Shown: positions 7,673 through 13,030 of the stretch, piece after piece
How positions within the stretch are numbered: the stretch's first letter is position 1
Layout of the letters: every line of letters begins with the position of its first letter
Translations under genes and position numbers: made by a program
Assembly: GCA_949298505.1 (NCBI GenBank)
Contig: CASFWW010000057.1
Coordinates: 1-13,030, forward strand
DNA length: 13,030 bases
Reading direction: 5' to 3'
From: Ornithoclostridium sp949298505
Lineage (GTDB): Bacteria; Bacillota; Clostridia; Christensenellales; UBA3700
Notes under the pieces: generated by a model
Databases searched by the model: none
The model's input: only the letters and a program-made list of their open reading frames with translations
What the model was told of the DNA's origin: nothing

Positions 7673-7702
7673 TTGACTATATCACCTCAGATAATTTATC
7701 AT
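7673..7702 (+). promoter_or_regulatory. Possible housekeeping promoter of the sigma operon
   Basis: TTGACT (7673-7678), an 18-base spacer and TATCAT (7697-7702) would start transcription near 7709, giving a leader of about 50 nt. The -10 lies inside the palindrome at 7688-7713. A second candidate, TTGTCA (7720) with TTATAT (7744), is part of the shared element and would leave almost no leader. Confidence 0.45.
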
Positions 7703-7713
7703 AAAATTATCTG
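7688..7713. promoter_or_regulatory. Perfect 10-bp inverted repeat at the sigma-operon promoter
   Basis: CAGATAATTT (7688-7697) and AAATTATCTG (7704-7713) are exact reverse complements separated by six bases. There is no following T-run and the stem is mostly A/T, so an operator for a dimeric repressor is more likely than a terminator. It overlaps the candidate -10 and start. Confidence 0.5.
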
Positions 7714-7750
7714 AAAAAGTTGTCAAAATCTTGTTCAACTTTGTTATATA
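7712..7750 (+). promoter_or_regulatory. Shared 39-bp upstream element, copy at the sigma gene
   Basis: Aligns without gaps to 10587-10625, 27 of 39 bases identical. The conserved blocks at identical spacing are TGAAA, GTTG, CAAAA, CTTTGTT and TATA. TTGTCA and TTATAT within it are spaced 18 apart, like a promoter. It ends eight bases before the sigma ATG and its last base is the first of the ribosome binding site AGGTGA (7750-7755). It may be an autoregulated promoter of the encoded sigma factor or a binding site for a common regulator. Confidence 0.55.
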
Positions 7751-7758
7751 GGTGAAGA

Positions 7759-8292
7759 ATGTCAGACAAAGCACTGGAAAAAGCGGCGGCAAAGCTGAAA
7801 AACGGCGACAGCCGCGCCTTTAGTTACATATACGACCGCACTTATAAGATCGTGTTTTTCGTCGCTTACAGAATACTGGGCGACAGGCACGCCGCGGAAG
7901 ACGTGGTCCAGGACACGTATATGAAAGCAGCGACCAATATAAACGCGTACAACAGCGACAACTTCACTGCATGGATCACCACGATCGCGAAAAACAACGC
8001 GCTGAACGAATACAACAGGGCCAAAAGACAGACGTCGACAGACTTTTCCGCACAGGCGGATTACCGCGAAGGCAGCTTCTCTATGCCTGACGAAGACAGT
8101 TTCGGGCTGATATCCGCGGCAAAAAGACTGCTTGACGAAACGGATTACAAAATTGTGATAATGTGCGCTGTCGCCGGCTACAAACGGCGAGAAGCGGCAA
8201 AAGCGCTTGATATGCCGATATCAACGGTGTCTTACAAACTGAAACAATCGCTGGAATTGCTCGCAGGATACGTCAAAGGAGGGTCGAAATGA
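7759..8292 (+). CDS. RNA polymerase ECF-type sigma-70 family factor
   Basis: The 177-residue protein has sigma region 2 at about 17-90, with the hallmark AAEDVVQDTY at 45-54 and the DNA-melting stretch AWITTIAKNN. Region 4 lies at about 118-170, with the helix-turn-helix REAAKALDMPISTVSYKL at 144-161. There is no region 1 or 3, and the length is typical of ECF sigma factors. It should direct RNA polymerase to a small set of promoters when released by its anti-sigma. AGGTGA at 7750-7755 precedes the ATG. The stop overlaps the start of the anti-sigma gene (ATGA), so the two are translationally coupled. Which ECF group it belongs to cannot be told by eye. Promoters it recognises may include the elements at 7712-7750 and 10587-10625. 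Confidence 0.93.
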   Translation: MSDKALEKAAAKLKNGDSRAFSYIYDRTYKIVFFVAYRILGDRHAAEDVVQDTYMKAATNINAYNSDNFTAWITTIAKNNALNEYNRAKRQTSTDFSAQADYREGSFSMPDEDSFGLISAAKRLLDETDYKIVIMCAVAGYKRREAAKALDMPISTVSYKLKQSLELLAGYVKGGSK

Positions 8293-9524
8293 ACAAAATA
8301 TCTAAAGAAATAAAAAAAGACGCAGAAAGACTTCTCCCCGACGAACGTCTCAAACAGGATATCACGAACAGTCTCTTCCCTTCAGAGAAGCCGGCGCGCG
8401 CGACGTCCCGCAGGAAGTACGCCTTCGCGTTTTCAGCAGTCGCATGCGTACTCGTCATTGCGATCGCGCTCACGCTCGCGTTCACTCTGCCGACCGGCGA
8501 TACCCCTGCCCCGCCGATAACCGCAGGCAACGTTTCGGACACCCTCGTCCTGATCGATATCAACCCTTCTTTCGAAATAGTCGCGGATAAGGACGGCAAC
8601 GTAAAATCCGTGACCGGGATCAACAGCGACGCAAGGATCGTCCTTCTGGGAAAGAACTATTCAGAAGCGTCCGTCTACGACGCATGCACGGACATAATCA
8701 AGACTGCGATCAACCTGGGATATGTCAATAACAAACACGGGCAGGTAAATATTTCAGCTTACAACGAAGACTCGGAGGTGAGCAGCCGATATCTTGAACT
8801 GCTCACCGGCAACGTCAGCGACATAGTTGCCGCAAGCGGCGGAACGATCGTTGCCACCGACGGAGAAGCGGCAAAACAAAAGCTGATAGACGAAATAATC
8901 GCCGCGTACGGAAACACCGCGGGACTGGACGACAAGACGGTGCTTGAATTGCACAGGCTCCTGAACCGGTACGACGTGACCAAGGAAAAGGAACTGGACG
9001 AACTCGAGGACCTCTGGGAAGAAGAACTGGAAAAAGCGGGATTCGACGACGACGCTATGGAAGACGCGATAGACGCCTGGAAAGAACAGTATCTCAAACC
9101 CTTAGGCGAAGAACTTGAAGAAGAACTCGAATATTATATCGATATTTACGAAATAAAACTCGTTGCCGGCGGCATGAGCGAAAAACAGGCGGAAGCCGCC
9201 GCAGAAGAAGAGGAATACAGACTGACAGACCTCGGCAGACAGGACAGAACGGCGCTGAGGGCGTTCATCGACGAATGGTGGGTATCCGCAGAACAGGAGT
9301 TCTTCGATATAATAAAAGATAAATTGCAAAGCGACGGTTACGACGAGAGCGAACTCAACGCAAAGATATCACAGATATCCTCTCTCCTCGACGAAAAAGA
9401 CAGCGAGGACCGCAAAGAACTCATAGCCGAACTCATCGAAGGCTACTACGAAAGCACGGTCAAGCCTGATGAGGACGAAGATTTCTGGGAAGAATTTATC
9501 GAAGAACTCTATGAAAGAGATTGA
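8289..9524 (+). CDS. RsgI-like membrane anti-sigma factor with large acidic extracytoplasmic domain
   Basis: The 411-residue protein has a short cytoplasmic N-terminus (1-43, presumably holding the sigma factor), one membrane segment (about 44-67), and an RsgI-type middle domain (about 84-190) starting with LIDINPSFEI. This is followed by a helical domain very rich in Glu and Asp (about 195-411). The Asn92-Pro93 pair falls at the place where RsgI proteins are known to self-cleave before intramembrane proteolysis. The classical RsgI N-terminal domain is not evident, so the cytoplasmic part may be a different sigma-binding fold. The C-terminal part shows no carbohydrate-binding module that I can name and is predicted to be coiled coil. 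AGGAGGG at 8277-8283 and the four-base overlap with the sigma gene support the start. The role as partner anti-sigma is inferred from domain and position. Confidence 0.85.
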   Translation: MNKISKEIKKDAERLLPDERLKQDITNSLFPSEKPARATSRRKYAFAFSAVACVLVIAIALTLAFTLPTGDTPAPPITAGNVSDTLVLIDINPSFEIVADKDGNVKSVTGINSDARIVLLGKNYSEASVYDACTDIIKTAINLGYVNNKHGQVNISAYNEDSEVSSRYLELLTGNVSDIVAASGGTIVATDGEAAKQKLIDEIIAAYGNTAGLDDKTVLELHRLLNRYDVTKEKELDELEDLWEEELEKAGFDDDAMEDAIDAWKEQYLKPLGEELEEELEYYIDIYEIKLVAGGMSEKQAEAAAEEEEYRLTDLGRQDRTALRAFIDEWWVSAEQEFFDIIKDKLQSDGYDESELNAKISQISSLLDEKDSEDRKELIAELIEGYYESTVKPDEDEDFWEEFIEELYERD

Positions 9525-9527
9525 GCA

Positions 9528-10001
9528 ATGAAGGACAATACAGATAAAAACTTTTTACTGAGAAAATACGTCCCCTCGGATATCGGGGGGATATTGCACG
9601 TATTCGAAAGCTCTGTAACAGAACTTTGTGCTAACGACTACTCTCCCGCTCAGATACGCGCATGGATAAATTGCGCGGACGAAAGAAAATGGAACGCTGA
9701 GTTTTTATCCCGACACACGACGGTAGCGGTCATAGACGACGAAATAATAGGTTTTTGCGACACGGAGGAGAACGGCCATATCGACAGACTTTACGTTTCG
9801 CCGAAACATGCGGGCAAAGGCGTAGGCGCCTCGCTCATAAAAGACGCGGAAAGCTTTTTATGCGGAAAAGAAATAAGAGTCGAAGCTTCTGTCACAGCGA
9901 AACCTTTTTTTCAAAAACTCGGATACAAGGTCATCGAAGCGCAACGCGTTCAAAGACACGGCGAAACGCTTATTAATTACAAAATGATAAAAACCGCTTA
10001 A
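9528..10001 (+). CDS. GNAT-family N-acetyltransferase
   Basis: The 157-residue protein has the GNAT fold. Strand beta-4 and the acetyl-CoA loop appear as HIDRLYVSPKHAGKGVG (84-100), with Ala95 where Gln or Arg is common in the loop. The C-terminal part has AKPFFQKLGYKV (124-135), typical of YafP-like members. The acceptor cannot be predicted. It starts three bases after the anti-sigma stop with only a weak ribosome binding site, so it is probably translated by coupling as the third gene of the sigma operon. Its last codons form the upstream arm of a terminator, and its stop overlaps that of the convergent gene. A regulatory role in the sigma system is possible but not shown. Confidence 0.88.
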   Translation: MKDNTDKNFLLRKYVPSDIGGILHVFESSVTELCANDYSPAQIRAWINCADERKWNAEFLSRHTTVAVIDDEIIGFCDTEENGHIDRLYVSPKHAGKGVGASLIKDAESFLCGKEIRVEASVTAKPFFQKLGYKVIEAQRVQRHGETLINYKMIKTA

Positions 10002-10013
10002 TTCAAGCGGTTT
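9991..10013. terminator. Bidirectional terminator embedded in two overlapping gene ends
   Basis: AAACCGCTT (9991-9999) and AAGCGGTTT (10005-10013) pair perfectly around a five-base loop. On the plus strand AAATTTT follows. On the minus strand the stem's own T residues are followed by more (TTTATCATTTTG). The stem includes the last codons of both convergent genes, and the loop begins inside their overlapping TAA stops. Confidence 0.75.
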
Positions 10014-10384
10014 AAATTTTCTCTTTCCTCTTTTGTGAGTTTCGAATACGCGCGCTCGTAAGAGACGTCAGCGAATTGCTTTATAAGATCGTCTCCTACG
10101 CAAGAAAGCGTTGCGGTGCTTTTATATCTCGCCTGCACCGGCGGACAATGCCAGCCGCGTACGACGGCTCCGTCCGACGCCTCTCTCAGGAACTCCGCGT
10201 CCTCTGCGGAAGTCGAAAATGTGAATTTCTCCTCCCCGTTCCGCTCAAACACTTCGGCGAAAACGTAGCCGTGGCGCTTTGGCGAAGTCTTTATCTTTAC
10301 CGTCGCGTACCAATCCCCGAAAGGGAAATCCAGATACGCGCCCTTTTTCTCAAGACAATATCCGATAACTTCTTCTCCCGTCAT
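9998..10384 (-). CDS. MmcQ/YjbR family protein (CyaY-like fold)
   Basis: The 128-residue protein resembles the MmcQ/YjbR family: N-terminal helix with a YLDFPFGDWYATVKI segment (17-31), a beta-sheet middle, the turn GWHCPPVQARY (77-87), and a helical end with the conserved Ser-Tyr pair in DVSYERAY. These small single-domain proteins are annotated as DNA-binding by analogy, but their function is not well established. The frame is open upstream to 10474, but the ATG at 10384 has GGAGAG five bases before it and a promoter with TATAAT at 10418-10413, so I chose it. It converges on the acetyltransferase gene with a four-base overlap of the 3' ends. Confidence 0.85.
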   Translation of the reverse strand: MTGEEVIGYCLEKKGAYLDFPFGDWYATVKIKTSPKRHGYVFAEVFERNGEEKFTFSTSAEDAEFLREASDGAVVRGWHCPPVQARYKSTATLSCVGDDLIKQFADVSYERAYSKLTKEERENLNRLN

Positions 10385-10412
10385 TTGCGCTCTCCACAAT
10401 ATCTTTATATAT

Positions 10413-10441
10413 ATTATACTCCTCAGCGTCGGTCCTGACAA
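10413..10441 (-). promoter_or_regulatory. Promoter of the MmcQ/YjbR gene
   Basis: On the minus strand TTGTCA (10441-10436), a 17-base spacer and a perfect TATAAT (10418-10413) lie just upstream of the ribosome binding site. The -35 is part of a loose inverted repeat, GACAAG (10437-10442) with CTTGTC (10455-10460). Confidence 0.75.
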
Positions 10442-10586
10442 GGAGAGTTTTCTGCTTGTCTCAAACCGCGTCAAGCCCGCTGTCTTTCGCAGATTTTTAT
10501 CCTTTATTTCAAAATGCTCGTGCGGGAATATGCGTTATGCCGGACAAATCGGAATGAAAATTTTTCCGGAAATTAAAAAAATTTTT

Positions 10587-10625
10587 TGAAATTGTTGGCA
10601 AAAATCCTTTATGCTTTGTTTTATA
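10587..10625 (+). promoter_or_regulatory. Shared 39-bp upstream element, copy at the acidic lipoprotein gene
   Basis: Partner of the element at 7712-7750: same blocks (TGAAA, GTTG, CAAAA, CTTTGTT, TATA) at the same spacing, 12 mismatches in 39. TTGGCA (10595-10600) and TTTTAT (10619-10624), 18 apart, read as a promoter. Transcription would start near 10631, before the AAGGAGG site at 10640-10646. It is preceded by an A/T-rich stretch and the palindrome TTTCCGGAAA near 10564-10573. Confidence 0.55.
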
Positions 10626-10651
10626 AACGAAGAAACCTTAAGGAGGATACG

Positions 10652-11674
10652 ATGATGAAAAAGAAGAATATCGTAATTGCAGTGATCTTAACGATGACGC
10701 TCGCGCTCGGTACCGTACTGACCGGCTGCATACTCGACAATCAGCCTTCCGGCGGCACCAACGGTGGAACCATAGGAAATTATACGACCAATTCCGAACT
10801 CGTTGCGATGAGTGCAACGTCCTCAGCGCTTATTCTCGACGAAATGCAAGAAAACACCGCTCTCGCCAAGGCGCTCAGCCTGAGCAACGACAACTCTCTC
10901 GAAGGTCAGAAGCTGACTGAAGAAGAGATAAAAGAAGTCGAAGAACAGCTTGCGGTGCTTGAAAACTATATGGGCGAAAACGCGATCACCGTCGAACAGG
11001 GTGCGCCTGCGGAAGACGACGAATATTTCGGAGTTTACGAAGTGAAGATGACCGTCTCCACTAAAAATCTTGAAGGCGAAGTTCAGTCCTATACGATGTA
11101 TTTCAATCAGACCGAGACCAGAAACGAAGACAAGGTGGACAAGGACGGGCATGAAGACGAAAGCAAGTGGGAATACGAGACCGAGCAGGAATTTTCTCTC
11201 GAAGGCATCGTGATCTCCGGCGAAAACGTCTATAATATGACCGGAAGAAAAGAGGTTGAGACCGAAACCGAAGACGGCGTGACCGAAAGCGAGACTTCTT
11301 ACAAAATGACCGTCAGCGGAGAAAACGGCGAATATATCGTATTCGAACAGTCTTTTGAGGAAGAGGAAGGCGAGACCGAACAGAAGTACGAATACAAGAT
11401 ATACAACAACCGCGAACTCGTCAAGCGCTTCGAATTGGAATTCGAGACCGAAAACAACAAGCAGGAGATCGAAATGAAGAGTTACGAAAACGGTCAGGTC
11501 TTCCAGTGCAAATACGAGAAGAAGACAAGAAACGGCAAGGACTATATCGAAGCCGAAGTGATGAAGGACGGCAGAATGATCGAAGTGTTCATCACCGTCG
11601 AAGGCTCCGGCACCGAGGAAGACCCGTACAGACGCGATTATACCTACGGCGAGTACGAAGACCTCGACGATTGA
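10652..11674 (+). CDS. Acidic lipoprotein, unknown function
   Basis: I do not recognise this 340-residue protein. It has a lipoprotein signal peptide (lysine-rich start, hydrophobic core, lipobox LTGC with Cys26), then a Gly/Ser/Thr-rich linker (about 32-48) and a helical segment (about 50-108) with an LTEEEIKEVEEQL stretch. From about 125 to 330 follow alternating charged strands very rich in Glu, Lys, Tyr and Thr, with recurring turns of the type SGEN or GENG, suggesting an extended antiparallel beta-sheet. It ends in an Asp/Glu/Tyr-rich tail. AGGAGG at 10641-10646 supports ATG 10652 (or the adjacent ATG 10655); the frame is open further upstream without a site. It is anchored outside the membrane and shares its upstream element with the sigma operon, so it may be part of that regulon. 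Confidence 0.85.
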   Translation: MMKKKNIVIAVILTMTLALGTVLTGCILDNQPSGGTNGGTIGNYTTNSELVAMSATSSALILDEMQENTALAKALSLSNDNSLEGQKLTEEEIKEVEEQLAVLENYMGENAITVEQGAPAEDDEYFGVYEVKMTVSTKNLEGEVQSYTMYFNQTETRNEDKVDKDGHEDESKWEYETEQEFSLEGIVISGENVYNMTGRKEVETETEDGVTESETSYKMTVSGENGEYIVFEQSFEEEEGETEQKYEYKIYNNRELVKRFELEFETENNKQEIEMKSYENGQVFQCKYEKKTRNGKDYIEAEVMKDGRMIEVFITVEGSGTEEDPYRRDYTYGEYEDLDD

Positions 11675-11697
11675 TTCAACTGTTGATCATCAACAAC

Positions 11698-11724
11698 AAA
11701 AGCGCCTCAGATTGGGGCGCTTTT
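11698..11724. terminator. Bidirectional terminator between the two convergent lipoprotein genes
   Basis: AAAAGCGCC (11698-11706) and GGCGCTTTT (11716-11724) form a perfect nine-pair stem with T-runs on both strands. A smaller hairpin, TGTTGA/TCAACA (11681-11695), lies directly before it on the plus strand. Confidence 0.88.
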
Positions 11725-11763
11725 CCTTTGCACTGCGGACCGGCAACGGTCAGCCGCCAGCCG

Positions 11764-12711
11764 TCACAGAGAGAAGTCTGCGAATATCGCGTAGTGGTCG
11801 CTGATATTTTCAAAGACCTCTCCGTCAAGCACGCAGAACTTGCGGGCAATGCCGTTTCCCTTTACGAAGATATGGTCCCAGGAAGGAGCGGCGGCGACGT
11901 TCTCGTCCGCGCAGACTGTCTCTATGCCCTCTGTGTATTTAACGTCGGCGAGCGCGCCGGCAAGCTTGTCGTATATACGGCTCGCGGCGTACTGCCCGTT
12001 CACTTTGCCGAAGGCGTCGGGCACCTCTCCGCTTTCCATGCAGTTGTAGTCTCCGCACGCCACAACCGTGCAATTGTATCTTGCGTACAACTCCTCTATC
12101 TTCGAAATGAGCTGATCTGCCTGACTGTTCATTATCTCAAGCGACTTGCTCTCCTGATCTTCTTTTACCAGATTGAAATGAGTGTTCGTGACAAGGATAT
12201 ATCTGCCCGTCGCCCTGACCGCGAAAAGTCCCCATGTTATCGCGCGCGAGCCGTTTTCATCGCCTTCCTTGAGCGCGACGTACTCGCTTTCTATCAGTTC
12301 GAGTTTGTCGGAATTGTATATCAGCGGCGTCTTGTTCTTGTTGAATACGTCTATGTCGGGATGCAGAACGACGTATTCGCTCCAGAGATTCGCGTCAAGC
12401 ACCGTGTGCCAGTCGCTGGACATTTCCTGCACTCCTATGACGTCGGGCTTCACTTCTTCAAGCACTCTGAGAAGAAGCTTGGCTCTGGGCGGCACGGGAG
12501 ACCCTCCCCAGCTTTCCATATGCGCTAAAATATTGTAAGACATCACCCTGACGTCACCGTCCTCTCTTGAAAGATCGAACGATGCGAGCGCTTCATCAAA
12601 TCCATCGGGGTAGCCGTACCCGGACAGATCGGTATTCACACAGCCGACAAACGCCGTCAACGCAAATACCGCTACAATTGTCAGAATTAAAAATATTGCC
12701 GATTTTTTCAA
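11764..12711 (-). CDS. Lipoprotein of the endonuclease/exonuclease/phosphatase (EEP) fold
   Basis: From the TTG at 12711 the product has 315 residues with a lipoprotein signal peptide (MKKSAIF start, hydrophobic core, lipobox FVGC, Cys24). The EEP catalytic signature is complete: SYNIL with Asn60, GVQE with Glu96, THF with His178, GDYN with Asp221 and Asn223, WDHIF with Asp279 and His280, and SDH at 304-306. Asn180 replaces the common Asp of the THxD motif. It should be a Mg-dependent phosphodiesterase or phosphatase acting outside the membrane; the substrate (nucleic acid, phospholipid or sugar phosphate) is unknown. The frame also opens at ATG 12723 and ATG 12744. I prefer the TTG because GGAGG lies five bases before it and it gives a standard signal peptide. 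It ends toward a shared terminator. Confidence 0.85.
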   Translation of the reverse strand: MKKSAIFLILTIVAVFALTAFVGCVNTDLSGYGYPDGFDEALASFDLSREDGDVRVMSYNILAHMESWGGSPVPPRAKLLLRVLEEVKPDVIGVQEMSSDWHTVLDANLWSEYVVLHPDIDVFNKNKTPLIYNSDKLELIESEYVALKEGDENGSRAITWGLFAVRATGRYILVTNTHFNLVKEDQESKSLEIMNSQADQLISKIEELYARYNCTVVACGDYNCMESGEVPDAFGKVNGQYAASRIYDKLAGALADVKYTEGIETVCADENVAAAPSWDHIFVKGNGIARKFCVLDGEVFENISDHYAIFADFSL

Positions 12712-12886
12712 ATTTTCCTCCATGCCCGGACGTATTGCCCGCATTGACCGCGCCTCAGACCTGATCTTCTATTGCCAAGCTGATCGATCGGTACGTATTG
12801 TTCGCCGGTACGCCCTGCCTTTTCAAAATAAAACGTACGCTGATCACGGCGAGCTTCGCAATGCACGAATTGACCTGTTTTTAAAC

Positions 12887-12915
12887 ATTATAGTGAATTG
12901 TCAAACCAAGTGCAA
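12887..12915 (-). promoter_or_regulatory. Promoter at the IS30 end, reading into the EEP lipoprotein gene
   Basis: On the minus strand TTGCAC (12915-12910), a 17-base spacer and a perfect TATAAT (12892-12887) would start transcription near 12880, about 170 nt before the EEP start. The -35 lies within the last codons of the transposase gene. No better promoter is seen in 12712-12880, which holds no other feature. Confidence 0.6.
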
Positions 12916-13030
12916 CACTTTTTGCAATTCTTGTTCAAATAAATCTGCCGGTGTTTTGTACCCAAGCACTTTTTTAGGTCTGGCGTTAATTAACGCCAGA
13001 TTCTTTTTCAGAGTCTTCTCTCTCACGTGA
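12901..13030 (-). CDS. IS30-family transposase, C-terminal end (cut by window edge)
   Basis: The last 42 residues and the TGA (12903-12901) are present. The segment INARPKKVLGYKTPADLF matches the conserved end of IS30-type DDE transposases, where NNRPRK-LGYKTP follows the catalytic Glu region. The catalytic core itself lies beyond 13030, so intactness cannot be judged. The protein would cut and join DNA at the inverted repeats of its insertion sequence. Confidence 0.85.
   Translation of the reverse strand, partial: HVREKTLKKNLALINARPKKVLGYKTPADLFEQELQKVLHLV
12901..13030. mobile_element. Right part of an IS30-family insertion sequence
   Basis: Inferred from the transposase end. The terminal inverted repeat should lie shortly after the stop, probably within about 12850-12900, but cannot be delimited because the other end is outside the window. 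Confidence 0.6.
12979..13000. repeat. Perfect 22-bp palindrome inside the transposase gene
   Basis: TCTGGCGTTAA followed directly by its reverse complement TTAACGCCAGA, with no spacer. It encodes part of the NLALINARP stretch, so it may reflect protein coding, but it could also form a cruciform or an mRNA hairpin. Confidence 0.8.

Noticed and set aside
11506..12528. Open frame of 340 codons on the plus strand opposite the EEP gene and into the acidic lipoprotein gene
   Set aside because: It overlaps two supported genes and a terminator, lacks a start signal, and its translation looks like antisense sequence (Arg- and Val-rich, no motif).

Overview
The window looks like chromosome of a strictly anaerobic, fermentative Bacillota bacterium of the Clostridia type. 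The evidence is a trimeric [FeFe]-hydrogenase operon, strong AGGAGG-type ribosome binding sites, housekeeping TTGACA/TATAAT-like promoters, lipoprotein signal peptides, an RsgI-like anti-sigma factor and an IS30-family transposase end. Composition is mixed: GC-rich genes (many GCG, GAC and GGC codons) and AT-rich spacers. I cannot fix the genus.

Layout: (1) Positions 1-445 hold a minus-strand tRNA-Thr(GGT) with its terminator and promoter. Around it are tRNA debris: a 66-bp direct duplication of the tRNA 5' part plus leader, an anticodon-arm-like block, and a degenerate inverted copy of the tRNA 3' part. (2) Positions 580-4841 are the hydrogenase operon hydC-hydB-hydA, with its own promoter, a Rex-like palindrome, a leader hairpin and an intrinsic terminator. 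Its products should form a cytoplasmic NADH- and ferredoxin-linked H2-producing complex. (3) Positions 4953-6692 hold a secreted beta-helix lipoprotein gene of the Cthe_2159 carbohydrate-binding type, broken by three one-base deletions. (4) Positions 6851-7537 hold a small membrane protein of unknown function. (5) Positions 7673-10013 hold a sigma-factor operon: ECF-type sigma, RsgI-like membrane anti-sigma with a candidate Asn-Pro self-cleavage site, and a GNAT acetyltransferase. It converges on (6) a minus-strand MmcQ/YjbR gene. (7) Positions 10587-11724 hold an acidic lipoprotein of unknown function. (8) Positions 11764-12915 hold a minus-strand EEP-fold lipoprotein gene. (9) Positions 12901-13030 are the 3' end of an IS30-family transposase gene.

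The most interesting pattern is a 39-bp ungapped element found upstream of both the sigma-factor gene (7712-7750) and the acidic lipoprotein gene (10587-10625), 27 of 39 bases identical with blocks at fixed spacing. I infer that the sigma/anti-sigma pair, or a regulator shared with it, controls both its own operon and this lipoprotein. That would make a small envelope-signalling module: membrane sensor with a large acidic extracytoplasmic domain, ECF sigma, surface lipoprotein.
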